From Limnohabitans sp. 2KL-1 (GTDB lineage Bacteria > Pseudomonadota > Gammaproteobacteria > Burkholderiales > Burkholderiaceae_C): a DNA stretch of 64,000 nt. The position numbers were made by a program, and so were the translations under genes. Positions 8,186 to 16,992 of the stretch are shown here, piece by piece (position 1 is the stretch's first letter; each line of letters opens with the position of its first letter). The notes beneath the pieces were generated by a model that saw only the letters and a program-made list of their open reading frames with translations, ran no database searches and was not told the origin of the DNA. The DNA lies in assembly GCF_003063435.1 (NCBI RefSeq), contig NZ_NESL01000005.1, forward strand, positions 124,001-188,000, given 5' to 3'.

Positions 8186-9394
8186 TCAACGCTCGCCGAG
8201 CGACTGGTTCAGGGTTTTGACCACCGGTTTGGCCAAGTATTTGAGCACGGTGTTGGTCCCCGTCTTGATCTCGACGGTGCTGGTCATGCCCGGCTGAATG
8301 TCCAGCTTTTGATCTGGACGGCCGCTGAAACGGCGGCCATCCGTCTTCACCTGCACACGGTAATAAGGCTTTTCACCCTGCTGCACATTCAGGTTTTCGG
8401 TCAGGGTGTCGGCACTGATGTAGGACAAGGTGCCCGATAAATCGCCATACACCGTGTAATCGTAGGCATCGATTTTGACTGTGGCTTTCATGCCCGCCTT
8501 GATGAAAGCGATGTCAGCGGGGCTGACCTTGGCCTCGATCACCAAGTCGTCTTCCAGCGGGACAATCTGCATCACCTCTTCGCCCGGACGGATCACGCCC
8601 CCCCGGGTGGTGACGCGGACGTTTTTGACAATGCCGTGCAAAGGTGCCCGCAACTCGGTCTGGGTCAACTGGTCTTTGCGTTGGGCCATGACCTGCTGGA
8701 CGCCCGCCAAGTCTTCCAGCGCTTTGCTCAATTCAGCCTGAGTGTCCTGAAAGTACTTGTTTTTCCGGTTGGTGATCTGAGCTTGCATGTCAGCCACCTG
8801 ACGCTCCAGACGCAACACCTCGGTGGCACTCACGTCGCCGGTTTTCAACAGCGGACGGGTCATCTGCAATTCTTTTTGCACAATGGCTTTGATGTTTTCA
8901 AAGGACTTCAGTTCGTCCTTGATCGCAGCCTGGCGTTTTCTGAACAGCATCACCTGCGTCTCCCGGAACTCCGGGTAGGCCTTGGCTTCTGGCGGGAAGC
9001 GCGGCGAGCTGCCCAGCACTTCGGCTTGCAGGCGGGCTACCGTGATGGCCAAGGCAGCGCCTTTGGCCCGGGTCTCCAGATAGCTCGATTGCTGACGGGT
9101 GCCATCAATTTTGACCAGCACCTGGTCACGCTGCACCACATCGCCTTCCTTGACCATCAGCTCTTCAATCACCCCGCCGTCTTGCGACTGGATGATTTGC
9201 GAACGCGCACTGGAGATGACCGAGCCCGGTGCACGGGTGATTTGGTCAATTTCTGCAAAGTACGCCCAAGTGATAAATGCCAGGAATGTCAGCAACAGGG
9301 ACCACAGGGCCCAGCGGGCATGACTCAACACACCGCTCAAATCGTCACGCCGCCCCTTGGACTGCGCCGGCTCCAAAAACCAAAAAATCTTCAT
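8186..9394 (-). CDS. HlyD-family type I secretion adaptor (LapC-like)
   Basis: This encodes 402 residues of a membrane-fusion protein. A short cytoplasmic N-terminus precedes one transmembrane helix (about residues 29-50). Next come a lipoyl/barrel half with GGVIEELMVKEGDVV, a long coiled-coil hairpin (residues ~110-260, rich in Gln, Lys and Glu), then the second barrel half and the conserved HlyD-type APLHGIVKNV, RPGEEVMQIVP and PGMTSTVEIKTG segments. It should link the ABC pump to the TolC-like channel across the periplasm. Its ATG overlaps the ABC gene stop by four bases (ATGA), indicating coupled translation. It is the last gene of the TolC-ABC-HlyD operon. Confidence 0.95.
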   Translation of the reverse strand: MKIFWFLEPAQSKGRRDDLSGVLSHARWALWSLLLTFLAFITWAYFAEIDQITRAPGSVISSARSQIIQSQDGGVIEELMVKEGDVVQRDQVLVKIDGTRQQSSYLETRAKGAALAITVARLQAEVLGSSPRFPPEAKAYPEFRETQVMLFRKRQAAIKDELKSFENIKAIVQKELQMTRPLLKTGDVSATEVLRLERQVADMQAQITNRKNKYFQDTQAELSKALEDLAGVQQVMAQRKDQLTQTELRAPLHGIVKNVRVTTRGGVIRPGEEVMQIVPLEDDLVIEAKVSPADIAFIKAGMKATVKIDAYDYTVYGDLSGTLSYISADTLTENLNVQQGEKPYYRVQVKTDGRRFSGRPDQKLDIQPGMTSTVEIKTGTNTVLKYLAKPVVKTLNQSLGER

Positions 9395-11574
9395 GCCATC
9401 GCTCCAGTCAAAGGCACCGCCTGGGCCGGGGTCACCGGGCCGACAGCAGGCGGTTGGCGCAATCGGTTCAGAACCTCGTCGCGCGGACCATCCAGCACCA
9501 CCTTGCCTTTGTCGACCACCAAAATACGGCCCACAAAAGACAAGACGGAAGGTTTGTGCGTCACCACCACCACGGTCGAGTCCGCAGGCATGTGCTCAAA
9601 CAGGTGCTGCATGACCCGCTGCTCAAGCTTGGCGTCCATCGAGGCGGTCGGCTCATCCAGCAACAACACTTTCGGTGTGGCCAGCAACATGCGCGTCAAG
9701 CCCACCAACTGGCGTTGGCCACCGGACAAACCGCGACCACCTTCTGCGATCTCCAGCTCCAGACCCTGCGGGTGGTTCTGAATCACCTGGTCAAGCCCCG
9801 TCATCGCCGCAGCTTTGAAAATCTGACTGTCACTGGGCAACGGCAAACCCAGCGTCAGGTTGTGCCGCAGCGTGCCATTGAACAAACGCACGTCCTGCGG
9901 CAAGTAGCCCACATGCTCACGCACGAACTCAGGGGCCAGTTGCATCATGTCCACGCCGTCCAGGTAAGCATGGCCCTGCGTCGGTTTGTAGAGTCCGGAC
10001 AAAAGTTTGACCAACGTGGTCTTGCCCGAGCCCACCTGGCCCAAAATGGCGATCCGCTCGCCGGGTTGAATCGTCAGGGAGGGAACTTCCAGGCCCGGAA
10101 TATCCTTGGCATAGGCAAAGCCGACTTTGCTCATCTTGAGCTCGCCGCGACACAACTCGGGCACCACCAAACGTTCGCTCGGTTGACGGTCGCTGGGCAT
10201 GGCCATGATGCCGTCGAGCGACTTCAGGGCAATCTTGGCGTGCTGCCACTGCACAATCAGGCTGGGCAGCTGGGCCACCGGTGTCAAGGCCCGCCCCGAA
10301 ATGATGGAGCAAGCAATCAAGCCCCCCATGGTCAACTCGCCCGAGTTGATCGCGTAAGCACCCGCCGCGACCATGCCGGCATAACTGAGCTGCTGAATGG
10401 TCTGCGTCAGGTTGCCCGACAAGCTGGAGAACATGCGCATTTTCAGTTCGCTGTCCGCAATGCTCACGGTCATGGCACGCCAGCGTTCCAGCATTTTCCA
10501 CTCGGCATTGGCTGCCTTGACCGACTCAATGCCATCGATGGCTTCGATCAACAAGCCATTTTTTTCATTGGATTCCTTCATGTGCAAGCCGGTGTGGCGG
10601 GCAATGGGCCCCTGAAAGGCCAAGCCAGCCAACACCGCCAAGGGCACCGACACCAACGGCACCAAGGCGACCGGGCCTGCGATGATGGCGATCACGCCGA
10701 CGAACAAAATGGCAAACGGCAAGTCGGCCATGATGAACAGACTCGAAGAAGTCAAAAAATTACGGACCGACTCGAAATGCCGGATTTGCGATGCAAAAGT
10801 GCCCACAGTGCGCGGCCGGGCATCCATTCGGATGTCCAGGGCCTTGCCGAAAAAGACCGCCGACAGCTCTTGGTCAATGACCTTGCAGGCACGGTCCACC
10901 ATGTAGGCGCGCACCTGTTTGAGCACCAACTCAATCAGAATGGCCACCCCCACGCCAATGGTCAGCACCCACAAGGTGGAATAGCCCTTGGTGGGAATCA
11001 CGCGGTCGTAGACCTGCATGGAATACAAGCCTGCCACCAGGCCCACCAAACTGATGACGAAAGTGGCCACAACCGCTTCGAAGAAAACCGAACGGTAGCG
11101 ACGGATCGAGGCGGCAAACCACTCGGTGGCCGTCATGGCTTCATGCGCCGACTCCCCCGGGCGGGCAGGCTGACACGTCAACTGCAAAAACCGGCCCGTT
11201 CTGGCCATGGACCTGTCCAGCATGTGGGTGGCACCCTCACCATCTTGGCAGGTCAAGCTGGCCCGGGTGGACCCGCCGCGCACCAACAAGATCTGCTGGG
11301 CATCGGGCGACAACCAAAGGACCGGGAAATCCGTCGGGCCTAAGGCATCCAGGGCCACTTCCTCGATCTGAGCCATCGGAAAACGGCCCAACCACCAGGC
11401 TTTCAGACGGTCTTCCCGTGTCAGGCTTGCAACGTCCACCCCTTCTGCCGTTTGACCCATCATGCCAAAACGGTGCGTGGGGACGGCCTGTCCCAACAAG
11501 CCCGCCAGGCGAGACAGGGTCGAGGCCAAGGGGTGGTCCAGCATCACACTGGTCGATGGGGTGGTTTCAGTCAT
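9391..11574 (-). CDS. Type I secretion ABC transporter (LapB-like)
   Basis: This encodes 727 residues. The N-terminal ~130 residues occupy the place of a C39 peptidase domain but have no catalytic Cys in the expected region, so this is a C39-like, non-cleaving substrate-docking domain as in RTX exporters. A six-helix membrane domain follows. The nucleotide-binding domain shows Walker A GQVGSGKTTL, signature LSGGQRQ, Walker B VLLLDEPTASMD and an H-loop His in VVVVTHK. Such pumps export large RTX proteins with uncleaved C-terminal signals. The start overlaps the 3' end of the TolC-like gene by 8 bases. The RTX adhesin at 47.6-58.7 kb is the only visible candidate substrate in the window. Confidence 0.95.
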   Translation of the reverse strand: MTETTPSTSVMLDHPLASTLSRLAGLLGQAVPTHRFGMMGQTAEGVDVASLTREDRLKAWWLGRFPMAQIEEVALDALGPTDFPVLWLSPDAQQILLVRGGSTRASLTCQDGEGATHMLDRSMARTGRFLQLTCQPARPGESAHEAMTATEWFAASIRRYRSVFFEAVVATFVISLVGLVAGLYSMQVYDRVIPTKGYSTLWVLTIGVGVAILIELVLKQVRAYMVDRACKVIDQELSAVFFGKALDIRMDARPRTVGTFASQIRHFESVRNFLTSSSLFIMADLPFAILFVGVIAIIAGPVALVPLVSVPLAVLAGLAFQGPIARHTGLHMKESNEKNGLLIEAIDGIESVKAANAEWKMLERWRAMTVSIADSELKMRMFSSLSGNLTQTIQQLSYAGMVAAGAYAINSGELTMGGLIACSIISGRALTPVAQLPSLIVQWQHAKIALKSLDGIMAMPSDRQPSERLVVPELCRGELKMSKVGFAYAKDIPGLEVPSLTIQPGERIAILGQVGSGKTTLVKLLSGLYKPTQGHAYLDGVDMMQLAPEFVREHVGYLPQDVRLFNGTLRHNLTLGLPLPSDSQIFKAAAMTGLDQVIQNHPQGLELEIAEGGRGLSGGQRQLVGLTRMLLATPKVLLLDEPTASMDAKLEQRVMQHLFEHMPADSTVVVVTHKPSVLSFVGRILVVDKGKVVLDGPRDEVLNRLRQPPAVGPVTPAQAVPLTGAMA

Positions 11575-12814
11575 AAATCATCGTCAGGTTTTGCGCGCTC
11601 AATTGCCCGGTCAGCAGCATCAGTCGAAGCTGCACAGATTGGGCGCTGGTGGCCACATCCACGGCGCTGTAAGTCGCTTGCCCACTCTCTCGCACGGCAT
11701 TCAGAACATCCAGCCAATTCTTTTTGCCAATCTGGTATTGGCGCAAGTAAGACGCCACCACCTCTTCGGTGGCCGACACCAATTGCTGGGCGGGCTCGAC
11801 TTGCTGCGTCAAGGCCTCCAGATCGGCCAATGCGGTGCGCACCTGTTGCTCCAGTTGTCGCTCGTAAACGACCGCGTTTTGCATGCTGTTTTCCAGTCTT
11901 GAACGTGCGGCGGCCACGGCACTGCGCGCGGACAAGCCAGGGCCTGGCGAAAACTGCAAGGCCAGATAGGTGCGACTGGGGTCTGTGCCGTTGTCGCTCG
12001 ACCCCAAAGCACGCCGATGGGCCAACGCCAGCGTCGGGTAAACGGCAGCCTCGGCCATGTCAATTTGAGCCTGTGAGACCAACTGCTGCGTCCGCAGGCG
12101 CAACAACTCGGCAGAGCTGGACTTGGCCGTTTCGATGGCAATGCCCTCGCTCTGCACTTGCCAGCCCAGTGTTTTGGGCGGACGCAAAACACTTGGGGGT
12201 TCCCCGACCAATTGCTGCAAGGCCAGCTCCGCCGTTTGCAACGACCGCTGAAACTGGATGCGTTCGGACACCGCTTGCTGCAATCGCGCATTGGCCAAAA
12301 CTTGGTCGGCCATGGGGCTGACCTCAGAGCCCACCCTGCGCTCAATCAATGCCAACAATTTGCGGTGTTCGGCTTCATTTTTTTTCGCAACGCTCAAGCG
12401 TTCACGCCAGCGCAGCGCATCGAAAAACTGTGTCCCTGTTTGTTGCATCAGGCTGATGCGCGCTTCCTGCAAACCCGCCTCAGCCAACGTCACGTTGGCT
12501 TGGGCCAGCCGATTTTGGGCGTCAATTTTGCCGCCGGCCCACAAGGGTTGCTGCACCAACAGAGCCCCTTGAGGCCGTCCTCCCGCTGCTGTGGCCTCGG
12601 TGCTCACGGTCGGGTAACGGGACCATCGGGCTGTTTCCAGATCCCCTTGAGCCGCCTGCAGTTCAGCCTGTTTGGCTTTGACGGTGGGGTGAATGCTGGT
12701 GGCCAGGCTCAAAGCGTCGGACAAACGCAATTCGGTGGCGAAGGACAGTGTTGGCAACAACAATGCCAGACCCGCACTCGCCACGCAGCCCCTGATTACA
12801 GTGCAATATGTCAT
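11567..12814 (-). CDS. TolC-family outer-membrane channel
   Basis: This encodes 415 residues from the ATG at 12814, which starts directly before a signal peptide (hydrophobic ASAGLALLLPTLSFA, cleavage after SFA). The mature protein begins ELRLSDALSLA, the usual TolC/OEP opening, and has two similar halves rich in Ala, Gln and Leu heptads that form the channel helices, with ALLVQQPLWAGGKIDA in the first half. A longer version using the start at 12862 adds 16 residues with no signal-like character. It is the first gene of the T1SS operon, overlapping the ABC gene. Its role is the outer-membrane exit duct. Confidence 0.93.
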   Translation of the reverse strand: MTYCTVIRGCVASAGLALLLPTLSFATELRLSDALSLATSIHPTVKAKQAELQAAQGDLETARWSRYPTVSTEATAAGGRPQGALLVQQPLWAGGKIDAQNRLAQANVTLAEAGLQEARISLMQQTGTQFFDALRWRERLSVAKKNEAEHRKLLALIERRVGSEVSPMADQVLANARLQQAVSERIQFQRSLQTAELALQQLVGEPPSVLRPPKTLGWQVQSEGIAIETAKSSSAELLRLRTQQLVSQAQIDMAEAAVYPTLALAHRRALGSSDNGTDPSRTYLALQFSPGPGLSARSAVAAARSRLENSMQNAVVYERQLEQQVRTALADLEALTQQVEPAQQLVSATEEVVASYLRQYQIGKKNWLDVLNAVRESGQATYSAVDVATSAQSVQLRLMLLTGQLSAQNLTMIYD

Positions 12815-12851
12815 TTGAGTAGAAAAACACCGTTTCGATGTTTTTGTCAGT

Positions 12852-12879
12852 TTTGTACTCAAATATTATTGCACGACAA
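12852..12879 (-). promoter_or_regulatory. Possible sigma-70 promoter of the T1SS operon
   Basis: On the minus strand TTGTCG (12874-12879) and TACAAA (12852-12857) are separated by 16 bases, within a clearly AT-rich block (12830-12900) that contrasts with the GC-rich neighbourhood. It would give a leader of about 35 bases before the TolC-like ATG. Matches to consensus are only moderate. Confidence 0.35.
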
Positions 12880-12942
12880 CACCTAAAAATTAAAAATAAA
12901 GTACTCCAAGGCCCAATTAACAAAGCATCACTGCACCAAGCA

Positions 12943-12965
12943 CATGGGGCTGTGCAAGCCCCATG
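12943..12965. terminator. Hairpin downstream of the CBS-domain gene
   Basis: CATGGGGC (12943-12950) pairs with GCCCCATG (12958-12965) around a 7-base loop, 12 bases beyond the CBS gene stop on the minus strand. There is no T-run after it, so it is at best a weak intrinsic terminator. Its place between the CBS gene and the T1SS promoter suits insulation of the operon. Confidence 0.4.
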
Positions 12966-12977
12966 CACCCGTCAAAG

Positions 12978-13436
12978 TCAGGTTGCGGAAGCAGCGCCTT
13001 CCTGCTCGGGCCAATCGCGGATGTAGGCCTTGAGCATCTTGTTCTCGAAATCCTGACTCTCCACCACGGCTTTGGCCACATCGTAAAAACTGATCACCCC
13101 CATCAGCATGTGCGCGTCCATGATGGGCATGTAACGGGCATGGCGCTCCAGCATGATGCGGCGCACATCGTCCAGATCGGTGTCGCTGCTGCAGGTCAGG
13201 GGCTGCGCATCCATGGCCTGTTCCACTGTGGTGTGGCCGACCTGACCGCCGTTTTGGACCACCTGTTGAATCACCTCGCGAAAGGTGAGCATGCCTGCCA
13301 ACTGGCCTTGCGACATGACCACCAGGGAGCCAATGTCTTTTTCAGCCATCGCATTCAAGGCAGTCCCCAGCAGTTCATCGGGCTTGACCGTAAAAAGGGT
13401 GCTCCCCTTGACTCGCAGAATATCGCTGACTTTCAT
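12978..13436 (-). CDS. Tandem CBS-domain protein
   Basis: This encodes 152 residues made almost entirely of one CBS pair (Bateman module). CBS1 is residues ~1-60 (VSDILRVKG ... DIGSLVVMS ... GMLTFREVI) and CBS2 residues ~70-135 (VEQAMDAQPLTCSSDTDLDD ... RYMPIMD ... LMGVISFYDVAKAV). Such stand-alone pairs bind adenine nucleotides or NAD and regulate partners in trans. The frame is open 26 codons upstream, but the Met at 13436 is the start that matches the family (MKVSDIL) and has a GGAGA-like site before it. It lies upstream of the T1SS operon in the same direction and divergent from metY. Its target is unknown. Confidence 0.9.
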   Translation of the reverse strand: MKVSDILRVKGSTLFTVKPDELLGTALNAMAEKDIGSLVVMSQGQLAGMLTFREVIQQVVQNGGQVGHTTVEQAMDAQPLTCSSDTDLDDVRRIMLERHARYMPIMDAHMLMGVISFYDVAKAVVESQDFENKMLKAYIRDWPEQEGAASAT

Positions 13437-13548
13437 GGTGTCTCTCCTAGGCTCGTTATGGGACTTGCGAAGAATAAATATAGCCCACAATGCATGCCGT
13501 GCACAGCGCATCATTTTTCGGATGCTTTATTTTTTTCGGAGACCCTTC

Positions 13549-14850
13549 ATGGCTGGTTACAGCGATCCCGGTTTTGACACTTTGGCCCTGCATGCAGGTG
13601 CGGCACCTGACCCGGCCACCGGTGCACGGGCTGTTCCGATCCACCTCACGACCTCGTTTGTTTTTGAGTCCACAGACCAGGCCGCCGCCCTGTTCAATCT
13701 GGAGCGCCCGGGCCACGTTTACAGCCGCATCAGCAACCCCACCAACGCGGTGCTGGAGCAGCGCATCTCGGCCCTGGAAGGCGGCATCGGGGCCATCACC
13801 ACTTCCAGCGGTCAAGCGGCTTTGCATTTGAGCATCGCCACGCTCATGGGTGCGGGCTCGCACATCGTGGCCTCCGCCGCTTTGTACGGTGGGTCACACA
13901 ACCTGCTGCACTACACGCTGAGCCGCTTCGGCATCCGCACCACCTTTGTCAAACCCGGTGACCTGGACGCCTGGCGTGCCGCCGTGCAGCCCGACACCAA
14001 ACTGTTCTTTGGCGAGACCGTGGGCAACCCCGGCATGGACGTGCTGGACATCGAAGCCGTGAGCGCCATCGCGCACGAAGCGGGGGTGCCACTGCTGGTG
14101 GATTCCACCCTGACCTCGCCCTGGCTCATCAAACCCTTTGACCACGGGGCCGATCTGGTTTACCACTCGGCCACCAAATTTTTGTCAGGCCACGGCACCG
14201 TGGTGGGCGGCGTGGTGGTCGATGGTGGCAGCTTCGACTGGGACCAATCGGGCAAATTTACCGAGCTGAGCCAAGCGTATGAAGGCTTTCACAACATGGT
14301 GTTCAGCGAAGAAAGCACGGTGGGCGCCTTTTTGCTGCGCGCCCGCCGTGAAGGCCTGCGTGACTTTGGCGCTTGCATGAGCCCACACACCGCCTGGTTG
14401 ATCTTGCAAGGTATCGAAACCCTGCCGCTGCGCATGGCCCGGCACATGGAAAACACCGCCAAAGTGGTCGAGTTTCTGGCCGCGCACCCTCTGGTCAGCC
14501 GCGTGGGGCACCCCATGCTGGAGAGTCACCCTTCGCATGCACTGGCGCAAAAGCTGCTGCCTCGCGGCGCGGGCTCGGTGTTCAGCTTCGACATCAAGGG
14601 CAACCGCGCCCAAGGCCAAAAGTTCATTGAAACCCTCAAAGTGTTCAGCCACCTGGCCAATGTGGGCGACTGCCGCAGCCTGGTGATCCACCCAGCCAGC
14701 ACCACGCATTTCCGCATGACGGACGAGGCCTTGGTGGCCAGCGGTATTGGCCCGGGCACGATCCGTCTGTCGATTGGCCTGGAAGACCCTGCCGACCTGA
14801 TCGACGACCTGAAAAAAGCCCTCAAGGCCGCAGAGAAAGCAGGAGCCTGA
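13549..14850 (+). CDS. metY: O-acetylhomoserine aminocarboxypropyltransferase-like (Cys/Met metabolism PLP enzyme)
   Basis: This encodes 433 residues of the cystathionine-gamma-synthase fold. The N-terminal FDTLALHAGAAPDPATGARA and TTSFVFES blocks, the YSRISNPT phosphate-binding region, and the PLP Lys210 in YHSATKFLSGHG are all present. The Gly/Ser-rich GTIRLSIGLED ending is also typical. Length and N-terminus fit MetY (O-acetylhomoserine plus sulfide or methanethiol) better than the shorter MetZ. Its ATG at 13549 follows GGAGA; the frame is open further upstream but that part overlaps the divergent promoter region. A hydrolase gene starts two bases after its stop, so the two are an operon with the P450 gene. 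Confidence 0.9.
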   Translation: MAGYSDPGFDTLALHAGAAPDPATGARAVPIHLTTSFVFESTDQAAALFNLERPGHVYSRISNPTNAVLEQRISALEGGIGAITTSSGQAALHLSIATLMGAGSHIVASAALYGGSHNLLHYTLSRFGIRTTFVKPGDLDAWRAAVQPDTKLFFGETVGNPGMDVLDIEAVSAIAHEAGVPLLVDSTLTSPWLIKPFDHGADLVYHSATKFLSGHGTVVGGVVVDGGSFDWDQSGKFTELSQAYEGFHNMVFSEESTVGAFLLRARREGLRDFGACMSPHTAWLILQGIETLPLRMARHMENTAKVVEFLAAHPLVSRVGHPMLESHPSHALAQKLLPRGAGSVFSFDIKGNRAQGQKFIETLKVFSHLANVGDCRSLVIHPASTTHFRMTDEALVASGIGPGTIRLSIGLEDPADLIDDLKKALKAAEKAGA

Positions 14851-14852
14851 AC

Positions 14853-15671
14853 ATGAAAATCTCTGTTCAAGGCCACACCCTCTACGCCTACACCGGCGGC
14901 AAAGACTTCAACCCCACCCAACCCACCGCCGTGTTCATCCATGGCGTGCTCAACGACCACAGCGTCTGGATTTTGCAAACCCGCTATATGGCGCACCACG
15001 GCTGGAACGTGCTGGCGATTGACCTGCCCGGACATTGCAAAAGCGAAGGCACGCCGCCACAAAGCGTGGAAGAAGCGGCCGACACCGTGATCGCCTTGCT
15101 GGATGCCCTGAAGATTGAAAAAGCCGCACTGATCGGCCACAGCTTTGGCTCGCTCATCGCGCTCGAAGCCACAGCACGCGATGCGCTAGCGCATCCTGGC
15201 CGCGTGAGCCACCTGGTGATGGTGGGCACGGCCTACCCCATGCGCGTCTCGCCCGCCCTGCTCGATTTGTCGGTCAGCGCCCCGTTCAAGGCGATTGACA
15301 TGGTCAACAGCTTTTCGCACTCCACCCTGGCACCACCGCCTTCAGCGCTGGGCCCCGGCACCTGGTTGTATGGCGGCAGCAAGGCGCTGATGCGCCGCGT
15401 GCTGGCCAGCAACACACAGGTCAATGTGTTCCACACCGGCTTCAAGGCCTGCGACGACTACCGGGGTGCCGAAGCGGCCATGCCCCGCGTGACCTGCCCC
15501 ACCTTGTTCGTGCTGGGCCGCGCCGACCAGATGACTCCCCCAAAGGCTGCACAAAGCCTGATTGACCTGTGCACGCAACCCAAGGTGGTGCAGCTGCCCG
15601 CAGGCCATTCGCTCATGACCGAAGCGCCCGAAGGCGTGTTGCAGGCGCTCAAGGATTTTTTGAAACCATGA
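14853..15671 (+). CDS. Alpha/beta-hydrolase fold protein
   Basis: This encodes 272 residues. Motifs: oxyanion region VFIHGVLNDHSVW, strand-turn AIDLPGHCKSEG, nucleophile Ser97 in GHSFGS, acid in LGRADQMTPP and His in PAGHSLMTEAPEG. No signal peptide is present, so it is cytoplasmic. It starts two bases after metY and ends with an ATGA overlap into the P450 gene, so the three are translated as a unit. The role is unknown; a thioester or ester intermediate linked to the P450 substrate is one possibility, which is inference from order only. Confidence 0.88.
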   Translation: MKISVQGHTLYAYTGGKDFNPTQPTAVFIHGVLNDHSVWILQTRYMAHHGWNVLAIDLPGHCKSEGTPPQSVEEAADTVIALLDALKIEKAALIGHSFGSLIALEATARDALAHPGRVSHLVMVGTAYPMRVSPALLDLSVSAPFKAIDMVNSFSHSTLAPPPSALGPGTWLYGGSKALMRRVLASNTQVNVFHTGFKACDDYRGAEAAMPRVTCPTLFVLGRADQMTPPKAAQSLIDLCTQPKVVQLPAGHSLMTEAPEGVLQALKDFLKP

Positions 15672-16987
15672 ACTCCCACATCACCCCGCCCCTGTCGGCT
15701 GACAGAGCGCAAGAAATTGCCCGGTCGTTGGACTTGCGCGCCCTGCCCCGCGACTTTCTGGACAACCCCTACCCGGTCTATGCCGCGCTGCGCGAAGCCG
15801 AGCCTTTCAAGCGCATGCCCGATGGCTCGTATTTCCTCACGCGCCACGCCGACCTGGTGGCGGTGTACCGCGACGCCAAGGTCTTCAGCTCCGACAAACA
15901 AGTCGAGTTTGGCCCCAAATACAACCACGCGCCCTTCAATCAGCCGCCTTACACCACAGCCGGCGGCGTGGCCCCACTGTTCGAGCACCACACCCACAGT
16001 CTGGTCTTCAACGACCCGCCGCTGCACACCCGGGTGCGCCGCCTGATCATGGGGGCGCTGACCCGCCGCGCCATCGAGGCGATGGAGCCCGGCCTCGTGA
16101 CACTGGTCGACAGCCTGCTGGACAAGCTCGAAGCGCAAGGCGGTGGCGACCTGATCGAAGACTTTGCCTCGGCCATTCCGGTCGAGATCATCGGCAACCT
16201 GCTGGACGTGCCGCACGCCGACCGCGAGCCCTTGCGCGGCTGGTCGCTGGCGATTTTGGGTGCGCTGGAGCCCGCCCTGACACCCGAACAAGAAGCGCTG
16301 GGCAACCGCAGCGTGACCGAGTTTCTGGCTTATCTGCGCGAGCTGGTCGCCCAGCGCCGCCAGCACCCGGGCGATCCGGAGCACGATGTGCTGACCCGCT
16401 TGATTCAAGGCGAGGAAAATGGCGACGCCCTGAGCGAAGTCGAGCTGCTGCAAAACTGCGTGTTTTTGCTCAACGCCGGGCATGAGACCACCACCAACCT
16501 GATCGGCAACGCGCTCATCACCCTGCAGGAATGGCCTGAGCAGCGCGAACAACTGAAGGCCGACCTGAAAGCAGCCACCAGCGATGAAGACCGCGAGCAC
16601 ATTCTCGGTTTGGCCGTCGATGAATTTTTGCGCTTTGAATCGTCCAACCAGCTGGGCAACCGCCGCGCCCTGCAGGCCACGCAGGTCAACGGCGTCGATC
16701 TGCCCGCAGGCGCTTTGGTCACACTGTGCATTGGCGCGGCCAACCGCGACCCGGCCGTGTACGACAACCCCGAACAACTGGACTTGCGCCGCACCGGCAA
16801 CAAGCACCTGGCCTTTGGCTTTGGCGTGCACCAGTGCGCGGGTTTGAGCCTTGCGCGGCTCGAAGGCCGCATCGCCATCGGCCGCTTTTTGCAGCGTTTT
16901 CCCGATTACCAACTCACGCAAGCGCCGGTGCGCGGTGGCCGGGCAAGGTTCCGGGGCTTTTTGAGCGCCCCTTTCAAAACCCGCTGA
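15668..16987 (+). CDS. Cytochrome P450 (bacterial class I type)
   Basis: This encodes 439 residues, normal for soluble bacterial P450s. Visible signatures are HTRVRRL in the C-helix region, the I-helix oxygen-activation motif AGHETTTN (residues 270-277), the K-helix ExxR (E319-R322) and the haem loop FGFGVHQCAG with thiolate ligand Cys390. The ATG at 15668 overlaps the upstream stop by four bases. No ferredoxin or reductase gene is adjacent, so electrons must come from elsewhere. The substrate is unknown; the family resembles CYP107/CypX-like enzymes. The tail-to-tail YihY-like gene ends five bases away. Confidence 0.93.
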   Translation: MNSHITPPLSADRAQEIARSLDLRALPRDFLDNPYPVYAALREAEPFKRMPDGSYFLTRHADLVAVYRDAKVFSSDKQVEFGPKYNHAPFNQPPYTTAGGVAPLFEHHTHSLVFNDPPLHTRVRRLIMGALTRRAIEAMEPGLVTLVDSLLDKLEAQGGGDLIEDFASAIPVEIIGNLLDVPHADREPLRGWSLAILGALEPALTPEQEALGNRSVTEFLAYLRELVAQRRQHPGDPEHDVLTRLIQGEENGDALSEVELLQNCVFLLNAGHETTTNLIGNALITLQEWPEQREQLKADLKAATSDEDREHILGLAVDEFLRFESSNQLGNRRALQATQVNGVDLPAGALVTLCIGAANRDPAVYDNPEQLDLRRTGNKHLAFGFGVHQCAGLSLARLEGRIAIGRFLQRFPDYQLTQAPVRGGRARFRGFLSAPFKTR

Positions 16988-16992
16988 GCCTC

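Noticed and set aside
5683..8220. 845-codon open frame on the plus strand
   Set aside because: It is antisense to the MFS transporter and aroC, is rich in His/Arg/Gln with no domain pattern, and exists because GC-rich coding DNA leaves few stops on the opposite strand.
9277..11343. 688-codon open frame on the plus strand
   Set aside because: Antisense to the ABC transporter gene, which has complete Walker and signature motifs; the frame has shadow-type composition.
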